Of a stretch of DNA of 64,000 nucleotides, positions 11,481 to 22,770 are shown piece by piece. Both the position numbers and the translations under genes were made by a program. Source of the DNA: Choristoneura fumiferana (lineage: Eukaryota > Arthropoda > Insecta > Lepidoptera > Tortricidae); the NCBI RefSeq assembly GCF_025370935.1, contig NC_133485.1, positions 8,954,113-9,018,112 on the forward strand, given 5' to 3'. The notes beneath the pieces were generated by a model that was given only the letters and a program-made list of their open reading frames with translations, did no database searches and was not told the DNA's origin. Each line of letters begins with the position of its first letter. Positions within the stretch are counted from its first letter, which is position 1.

Positions 11481-11794
11481 GAGAAACATTGTTCCGTTGA
11501 TGGCTCAAGATGGTTTCAGAGATAACGGCCAACCTATATACATTATATGTACATATAGATAGTTATGAAAAAATAGGCAACTGTAAACAAATTGTCCAAT
11601 AAAAAAAACCTCAATAATAAACCTTCAGTAGATATCTCAATTTACTTTCTAGTGATATCCAAGTATGTGTCATTCATACATTTGTTAAAGTGATAATAAA
11701 AAGAGAATTAAAATACCTCTAGTTTTTTTGTATAGATAGTGCCGCACAATTATACGATATAATAATACGCATATAACCCAGTGTCTCGCATTAA
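11481..11794 (+). repeat. Tandem duplication, unit 2
   Basis: Direct copy of unit 1, nearly identical over most of its length. In the exon part it lacks 6 bases (GATGGTTTCAG against GATGGAGAAACTTTCAG), which keeps the frame MAQDGFRDNGQPIYIICTYR. About 4 extra bases further upstream break continuity with the earlier codons. It also carries its own AATAAA at 11598-11603 and an extra GCACAATTATAC segment near its end. Confidence 0.9.
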
Positions 11795-11895
11795 TTGCCA
11801 GAGTACTTAGTTTTCTATTGAGAACTCTACATTACAGCTTAAAGATAATTGTTGTTGTCACAATGCTGTCAAAGCGTAAGCAGCATACCATTATG

Positions 11896-12060
11896 GCTAG
11901 AAACACACTGACAGCGATGGCGGAGCGGTGCGGCGCGGCGCGGGAAATAAGCGTGGCGCGGTATTGTGTGGCCTTTTTCACCTTAGCTCGAATATTACAA
12001 CCGGTACCGCCTCGGCGTTGAGCCGCACCGCTCCGCCTCCGCTGTCAGTGTGCTTCTAGC
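11896..12060. mobile_element. MITE with GC-rich terminal inverted repeats
   Basis: The left end GCTAGAAACACACTGACAGC and the right end, read inverted, GCTAGAAGCACACTGACAGC match closely. The match continues inward through GGCGGAGCGGTGCGGC, giving terminal repeats of about 40 bases around a core of about 85. TTAT-like text flanks both sides, but the exact target duplication is unclear. A 67-codon plus-strand frame through it is incidental. Confidence 0.8.
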
Positions 12061-13670
12061 TTATTATACTCAACGAAATCGCACGTTAAAAATCGGCAAA
12101 TCAAAGATCATGCGTGTCTCTGGCGTGTGGCAAGATGATTAAGGTAGCTACATGACAATGTTACTTAAATACTTAATGCCTTAATGCCCTTATGCATGAT
12201 TGAATAAAATTCAACTTTAAGCTCTCTTTAGCAAGTACCTTTATCACTTTACAAGTATTTAGGTACTTACTTTACAGATGTTGAAGATAAAAAATGATAG
12301 GGAGTTCTTTTCTACTCCAAAAAAATATCGAGGAATAAAGGTATCAGGAATTGCAGCTGCTTGACTGAAAATTCGGCTGAGCCGCTGGAGCGTGACCGCT
12401 CGTTCGAATCTCGCGTTGCCGTTACCATGACAACCTACAGTTTTCTAATAACTATGCTATTGAACATGGTGGCCGGAACGCCGGATAGGCCGATGATGCA
12501 GGGGACAATGAACTTGGTGACGACAGAACCGCAACCGCGATATTCCATAATAAGTATCCAAGATCGTGCCGTGACAGAAACTTTGGTGTTGTAAGCGTCA
12601 CATAAATTAGATTTATTTTGTAGGTAGCAGCGGCGTCAAGGCTCATTTATGTGCTAATTGTCATTGAATTTTCACTTAAACTTCGGTTGCAATGTTTTAC
12701 CTACCTAGATAGAAGTGAGTGAGTGCGCGTATTAAAATTACAAGATTGAGTTACAAAACTATTAAATAAAGGAAGTTTCTCCCCTATAACGGGCAAAACC
12801 GTAAGTAATAAGACTAATAAGAGAGCATTTCGGGCTTAGCGAAACGAACAACGAAGCTATGTAGATATTTTGCAACCCTCGCGCTTAATGTTTAAAAATA
12901 AACAACTTGGCTTTAAGGAACTCCCTTGGTTTCTTCAGAACATTATCTATTACGGTTGTATTTCGTGTATAAGGCCGAAGGGCAAAACATTTTAAATTTA
13001 AAAGAACCTTTATTATTATGATGATCACGATCGAGAACACAATAGACAGACGCAATTAGGGAAAATATTTGTTCTAAAGTTGGCTCCAAAACTTGCCCCG
13101 TAGACTTTTCTCCGTTGGACCAAGGTATTGATTGGCCTTTTGTAATATGAAAGTCGTAACTCATCGTCGACCTAAGAAACTTTGGAAAACAGCCGCAGAG
13201 TTATGATCATAAATGTCTATTAATTACTGTGAGAAGCGCGAACTTCACTTTTAAAAAGTTCGTGATTAATACCGATTGATTCGGGACGAGTGTTCAATGC
13301 TAATTATATTCGAATTTTCTTCAAGTGGATACGGTAAAGTTTGATTCAGTTTGTAACTAGGTAAGTATAACAAAGGGTTCTCTATCGTTTGCCCGAACTT
13401 CATATCATTTCGTTTTTCATAATTTTTATTTTTCATAAAATAATTTCTTTCTGAAGCAGTTAGTCTTAATTAGTTGGTTAGTTTAATTGATATTAAACTA
13501 ACCTAACCTACTGCATTTTAAAACATGACATTTGAAAAATATCTTGAAAACAGCACGGTTATGGTAAACGTTGGTATGGCAAGTGAAATTATGACAAATG
13601 AAATTATTATGGTAACTGGAGTTGATGATATAAAGATAGGTTAGGTAGCAATTATTAACTAACAGCTTTT
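12061..13670. other. Unique stretch with a GC-richer patch
   Basis: Mostly AT-rich with no recognised gene. At 12361-12594 composition rises and a 77-codon plus-strand frame occurs. A B-box-like CGTTCGAATCTCGC at 12402-12415 hints at an old tRNA-derived SINE head, but no convincing A box precedes it. Nothing else was recognised. Confidence 0.3.
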
Positions 13671-13671
13671 T

Positions 13672-14055
13672 TTTGCGTGTTTGTTAAGCGATAACTCTGC
13701 CAATTGTGGGCCGAATTTCAATTTTTTTTTTTTTATTCTAAAGGACATAGGTAGGTACTTCCGAGGTGGTCCCATTGACACCAAGTCAGGATCTGATGAT
13801 GGGATCTTAGAGAAATCGAGGGCAATCCTCGAATTTTCAAATCATACGGTCTGTAACGAAAAAGGGAAACCGACTTATCTTGAAGTCGGTGCCTCAGCAT
13901 GAGCCAGTAGGAGTGATTTGAAGTCCAATATTATATATATAGTATGTAGATCAGGTAGACGACTTATAGTTCCACTCCTGCTGGCTCGTGCTGAGGGACC
14001 GACTTCAAACTAGCAGAAAAATATTTTCAAGGTTTTGAAGTCGGTTCAATTTTTT
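13672..14055 (+). repeat. GAAGTCGGTT interspersed repeat
   Basis: A multi-part repeat: GTGTTTGTTAAGCGATAACT near the left end, a middle with TCCCATTGACACCAAGTCAG, and an internal inverted pair (CTTGAAGTCGGTGCCTCAGC at about 13879 against GCTGAGGGACCGACTTCAAA at about 13990). It ends TTTTGAAGTCGGTT. The internal pair could fold into a large hairpin. A short relative lies at 33393-33440. The 73-codon frame within is not a gene. Confidence 0.65.
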
Positions 14056-14189
14056 GTTAAAAACTTTTGTTCACCTATGTTGTGTCAAGAGCTTGCTCCT
14101 GCCTTCGATTTAAGACGCGTCCAGGTCATCTCGGCAGGTCATTTTCGTCTTCGAGGGTCAGTCCACGAAAGCCAATGGGTATGGAATAT

Positions 14190-14300
14190 GTTATTATACC
14201 GCACTGTGTTCGCGTGGGGCTACGGCCCAAGCTCTCTCATTCTACCTTGCACCTGTGGCCTATGCACGTGGGAACTATGGCCCATGTACTGTAATTCTAA
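14190..14300 (+). repeat. SINE type 2 remnant (3' body)
   Basis: Contains GTGGGAACTATGGCCCATGT and TTCTAAGAGGAGGCCTGT (also CGTGGGGCTACGGCCCAAGC upstream), the 3' body of the lepidopteran SINE family whose 5' heads are found at 40858 and 46588. The head is missing and the text is partly duplicated, so this is an old rearranged copy. Confidence 0.55.
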
Positions 14301-14480
14301 GAGGAGGCCTGTATTTATTTATTTAATCGTAAGGCATACATTGAAAATAGGCTTATACCATATATAAAGTTACAGAATGCTACTTGCAGTGAGATGGATT
14401 TAAGCCGAGATGATGACGATGATTACGAGGGCTGCGATACCTTTTAAGTTCTGTCGTTTGCAAACCTCTCGTGATTATTT

Positions 14481-14928
14481 AAAAAAACAACAAGCCAAGA
14501 GCGTGTCGGGCCCAAAACAGGGTTCCGTAGCCTTTACGAAAATTATTAAGTCATATTTTTCTAAGGATTTCGTATTTTATACGGAATCTTCCAAGTTTAG
14601 GTATATTTTATACCTTAGGCTGCTATTTACTCTTAAACTACTAATAATTCTCAAGCAAACTTAGCCGTTATAGTTTTCCTTGTACTTAAGTTTGATACAC
14701 TTACTACCATCCTGAATTTTTTCAAATTTTTCCACCCACTGGTTTAGATTTTAGGGGGGGGGGCTCGATTTTAATGAAAATTTGCACTTTAAAGTTGAAT
14801 ATTTCGCAAACAAATCTCTGAATCGAAAAATCGTCTCAGCAAGCCCCTAATGGTTTTAAAAGACCTATCCAACGATACCCCACACTAAGGTTGGATCATA
14901 AAAAAAAAAACCCCCACTTTACGTCTAT
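14481..14928 (+). repeat. GGTTCCGTAG repeat, copy 1
   Basis: Starts AACAAGCCAAGAGCGTGTCG and AGGGTTCCGTAGCC, passes the diagnostic CTTAGGCTGCTATTTACTC and a G-run at about 14754-14763, and stops at CCCCACTTTACGTCTAT. The rest of the family (found at 34580-34610) is missing because a mariner fragment follows directly at 14929. Other copies are at 22771, 34194 and 63106. Confidence 0.8.
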
Positions 14929-15633
14929 CTCGTCGAAAAAAATGGTCGCCACGTTTGTAGCGAAAAGTGGCCATGTTGCCACCATCATGCTCGAAGACCG
15001 TGAACAGTTAAATGCTGGTATACCACTGTTTGTTTACTTGAAGTTAACGGCGCTTTCCGAAAAAATAACCCAAGACGTCTTATAGTACTGCACCACGATA
15101 ATGCGAGCTCGCACACCGCTCGGCAGACAATTGCGTTTTCAAAAGAGCAAAACGTCGAAAATCTGGAACACCTGCCGTACAGCTCAGACTTAAGCCCAAA
15201 TGATTTCTTAAATTTTCCAAAAATCAAGCAACAACTTCGTGGTCAACGGTACCGGACGCCTGAAGAAGCGGTTGAGGCATACAAAAAAAAATGTAAGCTG
15301 TTTACTTCAAGCAAAAAAAAAACAAAAAACATTTTAAAATTATAAAAGTGAGTCCTTAATCCTAATTTTAAGGATTTTGCGTGGCCTCGGTTAGCGAAAT
15401 ACTGAGTTGCTCACGCGTAATTAGTCTAAGTATACATGCGAGTAGAGTACCTACAAAACAGCCATTTTGGAGACCCCGACTTCGGACTGGAATAAATGTT
15501 TCGAAAACTGGTTGGATCGAATGAAAAAGTGTATTACATATTACGGTGATTACTTTGAAAAACAATAAAATCCATTTAACTCTTAAATTGTCTTTAGTTT
15601 TTCCAAACGACACAACTTAAAAGGCAACCCTTA
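14929..15633 (+). pseudogene. Mariner transposase (DD34D), dead and interrupted
   Basis: Encodes the C-terminal half of a mariner transposase. A first segment reads MVATFVAKSGHVATIMLED. After a frameshift near 15078 comes VLHHDNASSHTAR, then HLPYSSDLSPNDF, with exactly 34 residues between the two catalytic Asp (HHD and NDF), the mariner signature. KIKQQLRGQRY and EEAVEAYKK follow. The frame is then cut by about 160 foreign bases (roughly 15320-15485) and resumes WNKCFENWLDRMKKCI ending YFEKQ and TAA at 15567-15569. A terminal-repeat-like AAAAGGCAACCCTTA ends near 15633. The N-terminal helix-turn-helix domain and the 5' end are absent. The subfamily is not assigned. Confidence 0.9.
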
Positions 15634-16490
15634 TGACCTGTAAAATTTCGCTCTCGCGAATTGTATTTTGTCAACGGTTGGGAACTAGTACGTTTCATAC
15701 GGGATTTGAAAATCCGTACGCGTGTACGAAACGTTAAACTGTGTGTTTTTTTTATAAATTACCTTTATGTAGGTATATGTACCTATTTTATAAATGGTTT
15801 TCTGTTATTACTAATTTTCGAGGAATAGGTATACGATATTGCATGTTCAGTTGATGAAGCTGTAAGAAATACGTGAATAGAACCATCATATCAAATTAAC
15901 CCTGAGTGGCCGTTTCTCCCTCTCGACATACGCCAGGACTGCTAGCACGCCACGTGAATTTTATTAGGGTTCGCCATCAATATTACCCTATTCCTGAACC
16001 CCTTTTCAATTTTATGACACCAATAATATTTATTGCGTTAATAACGGCTGCGTGTGATTGAAAATGCATGAAGCGGATTGAAGGTTTGATCTTAGCGCAA
16101 GTATGACTTCAAATTAAATTGTTAATAGGTACTTTATTAGGTGTCGTTATAGTTTCATTGCATCTGAATCATAAATTATATATATATAAATGTCTAACAT
16201 TATCAGTTGCCTTATTTATCACTAACTTCTAATAGGTACTTATTAACATTTTGAATGACACGGGTCATTATATTAACCGGCAAGAAAGCAATAACTAACG
16301 TTGTCGTACTAATCATAAAATAAAAATGCAGTCAAAAGATACGTTAATTTCATCGGCAATTTTGATGCAATATCATGCTGGCAAGCATGCAGTTATTCTA
16401 ATTAAGGCTAATTAAATGCAACGACCAAACTTACATATTAAAATGAACTTTTCACCAGTAGGTAGGAATAAATCCCAGCACTTTGTCACT
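15634..16490. other. No recognised feature
   Basis: Unique AT-rich sequence. Nothing was recognised. Confidence 0.4.
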
Positions 16491-16494
16491 TAAA

Positions 16495-16680
16495 AGTGAA
16501 CACTATTCATATAACTTCACTCGGTCACTGTCACTACGTACACGGAGGTTTATACCGTCGAGCGTCGCCGGCAACGCGAGAGAGCCGACTGAACCCGCAA
16601 GCCAATGAACGGTCATTCCTTCCCTCCCTCCGCAATCCTACATAGGAGCCCGAGATCAGCTGAGAATCTCTATCCACTCC
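16495..16680 (-). promoter_or_regulatory. CpG-rich promoter-like island
   Basis: A sharp CG-rich peak (CCGTCGAGCGTCGCCGGCAACGCG) in AT-rich DNA. On the minus strand a TATAAA (16554-16549) is followed 25 bases later by an insect-initiator-like ACAGT, slightly closer than usual. A second initiator-like TCAGTC lies at 16592-16587. No first exon could be defined, so the call is weak. Confidence 0.25.
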
Positions 16681-18301
16681 CTACACTTTATTTTTTTATC
16701 TGTGGCACGCATCTGTCGTCAATAAGTCATTGTACTTAAGATTTGATAAATGGGTGGTAACAACGATGATTCATAATGAAAACACATTGAAAGTAGAATT
16801 ATACACACTCGGCATCATTAGCTCGCCACATTTGTAGCGACAAATATAATGCATTGGAATGGGCTAAAGTTACTCCGTAAGTATAACTTTCTGCATTTTT
16901 TTAAAGTGCGTTGGTCATGTCATGACGGTAACAAAACGAGTTTATACGGATGTAGTCGAATACGCATCCGACGCGACGTCACTTTATGAATATTTATTGC
17001 ATAATTTTATAGTCCAATAAACTCCAATAATAAATTAATTCCTTGTGCACGTGCCTAGCGACACCCATAGGGGTACAAAGCCATAAAATTTTGAGCCACC
17101 GTGTTTGGAGTCAATGTAATTTTCCTCCTTTAGTCACAGAACATAATAAGTGTGAGATATTGTAGCTCAAAATTAGAGATATGACCATCAAAAATAATTA
17201 GAGACTGAAGCAGTGGCAAAACGTCCATAGAACCCTATTCCCACCGGCTTGCCTAAATACTTAGGACTACAGGACATACATCATTTATATAAGATGTGTG
17301 CGATCTTGTCTTCGGCTTTACCACGGAAATATCTGACGCTATACGCCACTGGACTGAAGGTATATTACTGCTAATTAGGTACCTGGACTAAGTAAATGGA
17401 CAGTTCATCACTAACAAATGAGAAAGGTTGATTTTCAAATTCATTTCATATTATTTATGTACATGATATTATACATCTTAAGAAAGATAGGAAGGGAAGG
17501 AGTCATCATGGAACTGAGCGGAGGGAAACTGATCAAACCAAACATCTCGCGAGAGAACAACTTTACGCGCCAAAGTATTTTTACAAAATTTTCGAGGTTG
17601 CCCTCACACAAAGCGTGTCGCAGAATGCCTTGTCACAATATATGTGTATATGTGTGTTGTGGCCTTGAGCTACAGTACCCAACGAAATATTTTCCGCTTT
17701 TTGAACTGCACAATTAGGACTGTGAGCTTATGGCCACAAAATCAAATTTTTATTTCCTTTCTGCTTGCGTTATCAGAATAACGAAGTTACTTAACGCATT
17801 TTTCATCCTCAAGTACCTTCGTTCTCCTTTACACGCTGTTCGGCTTGGCGTTAGTCTCATTTGGAATGTCATCAATCACTGACACGAAACAACCTAAACA
17901 ACCCTGCGCATAAAAAATATAAACATGAGACATCGTTATTCGTTATGGCTTTCTTTTATTTCGTAAAGGTACATGCTAATGTTGAACGTCATTTGACTCG
18001 GCCAGAAAAGAGAAAAGATTTTTGGTACTAAAATACAGGTTTTTCTTTTCTTCATTGTTTCCGTAGTCGTGCACGTTATAGGCTAATATGATTGAAATAA
18101 AGTTATCGTTCAGGTCATGACGCTATTCCACTCTTGGGCATGGATTAAGTAAAGACGAAGAATACTATTCTTACCATGAACACTAGAAATTACTTAGATT
18201 AGTCTTAGTAGCCAGAGGAACGCTTGTAAAAAGTATCGAATTGTGAATTATCATTTACCCTAAGTACTTACATAATATTTATATTTTATACCTATGGCCC
18301 C
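16681..18301. other. No recognised feature
   Basis: Unique AT-rich sequence. A 99-codon plus-strand frame (17418-17717) has no domain and was not accepted as a gene. Confidence 0.35.
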
Positions 18302-18480
18302 ATGGCAATAATGAGATTTGACAGATTGGACGTCACTCATGCCGATAAATCAACGCATCGGCACGACATCCTAAAGCCAACAATGTTGCACCAAGTCAAT
18401 AATGATATGACTGATTTGATTAATGGTCAGATGAGTTACAGACATTATACCACAGATTACAATTCGCGTGAAATAGACAA
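18302..18480 (+). CDS. Candidate 5' coding exon
   Basis: An open frame starts at ATG 18302 in a reasonable translation context (CCCCATGGC) and runs 59 codons plus two bases to a strong donor-like site, ACAA|GTAAGTATAA, at 18481. The predicted N-terminus is MAIMRFDRLDVTHADKSTHR. The rest is hydrophilic, rich in His, Asp, Tyr and Thr, and ends NSREID before the split codon. The other two frames are closed just before the donor, so only this frame (leaving two bases, AA) is usable. The first downstream acceptor giving an open join is TTAACAG at 19638. I do not recognise the protein. It could be a real first exon of a plus-strand gene or a chance frame next to a donor-like string. Confidence 0.3.
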
Positions 18481-19343
18481 GTAAGTATAAGCATAAAGTA
18501 ACGAATCATGCTTTCTAGATCACTGGACAGTGTCTATTTATAATGTAATTACGGTAATAAACTTATCACGTCAAATTTGTGAAGGCAAGATTTGTTCCAT
18601 GTTGGCGTACAATCTTTTTTTGATATTTTCTTTTGACAATCTCGTATTTTACCGAATTACACAGTTCTAAAAACAACTTTGTGCGGTAGTACAAACAGTT
18701 CATTTAGCAAGACAACGGGTTGAAAAAATAATCAGTCGACTTGTCGTGAAAAGGAAGCAAACACAAGTCACGCGACGCAAGAACCGACCGAAGAATCGAT
18801 GTCTCATTCGCATGAGGTTTTTGATCCGCAATAAATAGACATTATAATTTACTGATTCAATAAAAGTCATAAGTACTTATATATTTTTCCTTAAACAACA
18901 GCAGGAAGAAAGTACTTTTTTTTTCATGTTTTGTGTGCTATGCAAGAGAATACTAGGATAGTTACAGTCAATCAAGTACGTGCTTTACTATTTTTAATGA
19001 GGGTCTGTATCAGAAAAGTGTCAATAACATATTGAAGGGAAAATATTTTTTTTTAAGCCGTACAAATGCCTGAAACCACAATATAGCATTCACTTACTAC
19101 TGTTATATCGATCCTAAAGTAATGAGACAAGACCAAATAATTTGACAGCTTTCGGTGTCGAAGAAAAATAAGCTTATTTCTTTTATTTTAAGAATGCAAC
19201 TAGGTCCATACTAGCATGTCCAAAGTAAGCAAAAAGCTTTTAAAATAGTCTCTTCTATCTATCTTGCCCTACAGCGGTATAACGTGTACACTGTTACATA
19301 ATATTAGTTAGTCCATACCTAAGGAATTAAAACAAAGAACCTA
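18481..19343. other. No recognised feature
   Basis: Unique AT-rich sequence. It would be intronic if the exon ending at 18480 is real. Confidence 0.35.
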
Positions 19344-19592
19344 ACCAACAAAAAGTTGGAAAACCCCCGACTTTGTCACTTCAAAGTTCAATATCTCAAA
19401 AACGGCTGAACCGATTTTGATAAAACATATCTATGAACCATCGCTAGAAAACCTGCTTTCAAATAAAAAAAAACGCATTCAAATCGGTCTACCCGTTTAA
19501 GAGCTTCGGTGCCACAGACAGACAGACACACAGACACACATAGCAGTCAAACTGAAATAACACCCCTCTTTTTTGCGTCGGGGGTTAAAAAG
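19344..19592. mobile_element. MITE with AACCCCCGAC ends
   Basis: The left end carries GTTGGAAAACCCCCGACTTT and the right end TTTTGCGTCGGGGGTTAAAA. AACCCCCGAC at one end is the exact inverse of GTCGGGGGTT at the other. The interior has AACGGCTGAACCGATTTTGA and a CAGACAGACAGACACACAG run, as in other lepidopteran non-autonomous elements. It lies between the two candidate exons. Confidence 0.7.
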
Positions 19593-19716
19593 AATTAGAT
19601 CAATAATTTAATTTATAAACACGTGCGTCTTAACAGGGAGGCGTCAACAGAACTTCCAGTGTCCCACACAAGCTCGGCGTTCTCGAATGTTTTAATATTC
19701 CGTTTTGTGTTTACAG

Positions 19717-19809
19717 AACAAACGGCCTTTGAGGCAGCTCGAAGCGAAATTACAGCGAGCGACGGGCCCTACGTTATCAATTTACGAATTAGGGAAGTGG
19801 AAATTGTAG
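19717..19809 (+). CDS. Candidate 3'-terminal exon
   Basis: A convincing acceptor (TTTTAATATTCCGTTTTGTG then TTTACAG, ending 19716) precedes a GC-richer block. In phase 0 it reads NKRPLRQLEAKLQR, then TGPTLSIYELGKWKL and TAG at 19807-19809. In phase 1 it reads QTAFEAARSEITASDG and so on to TGA at 19818-19820. An alternative acceptor at 19638 joins in frame with the exon ending at 18480 and gives the second reading. Neither product was recognised. Two open phases mean the frame alone proves little; the acceptor and composition are the main evidence. A classical AATAAA does not follow closely. Confidence 0.3.
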   Translation, partial: NKRPLRQLEAKLQRATGPTLSIYELGKWKL

Positions 19810-19934
19810 GCTACACTTGATTACAACGCAGCGTCGTATCATCGCATCTCGGTATCAATAATAAGATCGCTAAGTGGAATTACCAATGTCTGTTTTTATC
19901 CTTGAGAAAAATCGACGAGAATACTACATGAATA

Positions 19935-20170
19935 GACGACCGGATGGCCAAGTGGTTAGAGAAACTGACTACCTACGAAGCTTGAGGTCCCGGGTTCGAT
20001 TCCCGGCCGGGGCAGATATTTGTATGAATACTTGGATGAATATGTATTTCAGTGTGTATTTATCTATATAAGTATGTTTATCCGTACACATAATACAAGC
20101 TTTGCTTAGTTTGGGACTAAGTCAATTGGTGTCAAGTGTCCCATGATATTTATTTATTATTATTATTTAT
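19935..20170 (+). mobile_element. tRNA-derived SINE, type 1, best copy
   Basis: The head starts GACGACCGGA with a perfect A box TGGCCAAGTGG (19945-19955) and a perfect B box GGTTCGATTCC (19993-20003) inside CCGGGTTCGATTCCCGG, as in a tRNA T-arm. The body has GGCAGATATTTGTATGAATA and AAGTATGTTTATCCG, and ends CAAGTGTCCCATGATATTTA with (TTA)n-like text. The internal promoter is intact, so transcription by RNA polymerase III is possible. Inverted copies lie at 47428 and 56490. Confidence 0.9.
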
Positions 20171-22770
20171 ACTCTCGCTATTAGTGAATTAGTGACAACA
20201 AAATTCATAGTGTCATCAATTCAACAAAAACAAGATGATAACTATAGAAGTTCGTCTATTTTGGCAATCCAATCTAATTTTAGCACTAGGGATTTCTCGT
20301 TTTACCCACTGTGCTATAAAATGGGGGACACTCAATCACTTTTAATTGGATTCAAAGTCAGCGACACAGAATTGCTATTTTTATAACAAGAGCATTGGCA
20401 CTTGGCAGACAAGCGGGAGCTTCCTTCTTTCAATGAGATTTTGTATGTAAACATAAGCTTCACCCCGCCAATAGCCCACGCGATAACGTTCGGGTGGAAT
20501 TAATAATTCAGTAACAAAAAAACTGAATAAAAAGCAGCCATACCACACTGTTTGAGTACTAAGTTGCAGTTATTTGTCATAAAATTAAGGCAGCCTAGGT
20601 GCTCACAAACATCTAGATATGACTGCGCGTCGTATTATCAATCTCGTAAGTATTTTTAAGCGCCTAGACAGCTTTTATTTTCTGCCGACTGGACCTGCGT
20701 AAAGTAACGCCTGAATCCATCAGTTGCGACTGTGTTAATCCAGAGTATAAGCTTTCTCCATTTTAAATATTGAGAATTTTAAAACTATTGTATCTATAAA
20801 ACTACAAAGATTTATTTAAATCTTAAACACATCTTCGGGTATAATAATCATTAGTAGAAACTCTAAAGACCTCAAACCTAGTTTTTTTTTGCTGAAGATG
20901 TCAATGCTATGCGTATACGTCAATTATTTTATTACCTAATCGAATAGTAGAGACTGCAAATAATTCTTTACACAGTATATTCTAAAAAACTATGCCGTAA
21001 TGCTTTGTATTGTTAGAGGGGTGCAGCAGGTCGTAAATCTTGCGGTCGCAGCTGAAATTACATCGCTTTGTTTTCTTAATATACGTTACCCTAGACTCCG
21101 GTTAGATAGTACCGAACTACCGAGGCAGTGTTTACCTTCCTTTAACTCCTGGAAGTTTCTTGTATAAGGATTAGACGAGCAGATCTGTTATTAAAGCTTT
21201 ACAGTTTTGTTGAATAGAAAAACATCAGAAAATAAATAAATAGGTACCTCGACACTGTATAATGAATGATAAATAAATTAATAATACACCTACAAAAATG
21301 AGATATGTATTATTGCACACTATAAAATTGCAGAAAGTAACAGTAAGTATTATAATAATTTACAAAAAACGATATAATAAATATTAATATGTTGTTGCCG
21401 TTTCTAGTGACAGCTAGCTGGTGTAACGGTAAACCTTGGTCGCTAGTCCGTAAAGTGCAATCGTCATCAACCGCAGGATTTAACCCGGCATTTGCGGGTA
21501 CTTTGCGAGAGCTTAGTTCGTCTATCCTTACACAAAACTATGTGACAACTTAAAAGTTAGGTTAGTAGGAATACAGAGTTAGACAAAGTGAGAGTCTATA
21601 CGATGGACGACATTGCCGCCTTTCCGTTGCAATTACGTTCTATACCATTGAAATATCTATAGGAATAACAATTTAGCATACAAACTTGCAATAAGTACCT
21701 ATTAAGTTCTAATCTCTGGACCTTAATCTGAATATCCTACAGTTGAAAAAATGCATGAAAAGCCAAAGCTATTGCAACCAGTAACAGCTTTCGGGAGCAC
21801 TCCCTACCGCCAATATGCAAGCACTACAATATTCACGAATGCAGTTATCGTTGACAACTCGGTACACGCCGAAATAGGGGTATATTTTGCATTAGCATTT
21901 CAAACTCAAACTCATTTATTTGTTTTAAAACAATACACAATACTGAATCAAACCCTGTAAGGGCACTGCAATAATGTAATTATTAAATTAACCTTAAACT
22001 TATGAGCGCAGATATGGATATGTGCTCGTGCCTTAAACTTAAACTTAGCTAAAACATAGTCAACATAATAATTTTAGTAAAACACAAGATATTATTATTA
22101 ATTGCATACTTTTTTTTCTATCTAGTGCTTAGTGATTCAAATGACACATGATGATTATGAACCTTGTGAGGCGGTAACTCTTTAATGAACGCCCTTACAA
22201 TGTTGTTTCAATAGGCTAGAGGTGAGGGTTTTCGGTAAAATAAACGAACTTATTATTAATTTGCAAGATTGTTCGTCAGTCAGAAAGTGACATTCCAAGT
22301 GTTGAATAATTTAAAAATGAAATAAGACTTTCAGTTCGATAGCGTAACGTTTAAACCAACAAATAATGCTATTGCCACTTTTAGCACTAGTTTCTCGATA
22401 GTTTGCGTAACAGTTGGAGGAACCCTAGCTAGTTCCGTCAGTTTGGCATCTGTCATTTGAATCGTGTTAGAACAAATATAATATAATTTAAAACTTAAAA
22501 GCTTAAATGTTGATTGTTAAGTGCTTTTAAATTTTACTTGATAACCAGGTTTAGGTAAGGTTGTGGGATGTTCACAATGACTTATAATGCAGTACCTAAC
22601 CTATCCATTGCGGTTTATGATGCATGGCTCCCATTTGTCTGCGAGTATGTACAAATATACTTTTGACTTACAACCGCAAGCTCAGAAAATATGTATAACC
22701 AAACACAATCAAGTAGACGCACTAAAGTGTAGGTATAATATTATGTGAATACAAAGGCCACGATTACCAT
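20171..22770. other. Long unique AT-rich stretch
   Basis: No gene was recognised. Around 21895-22040 text such as AAACTCATTTATTTGTTTTA resembles the inverted 3' tail of a retroelement, but no coding part is attached. The rest shows nothing. Confidence 0.35.

Noticed and set aside
12361..12594. 77-codon frame near a B-box-like motif
   Set aside because: No A box, no repeat partner in the window and no domain; too little for SINE or gene.
19935..20010. tRNA gene
   Set aside because: The A and B boxes are perfect, but the sequence runs on into a SINE body, recurs inverted at 47428 and 56490, and does not form a full tRNA cloverleaf with acceptor stem.
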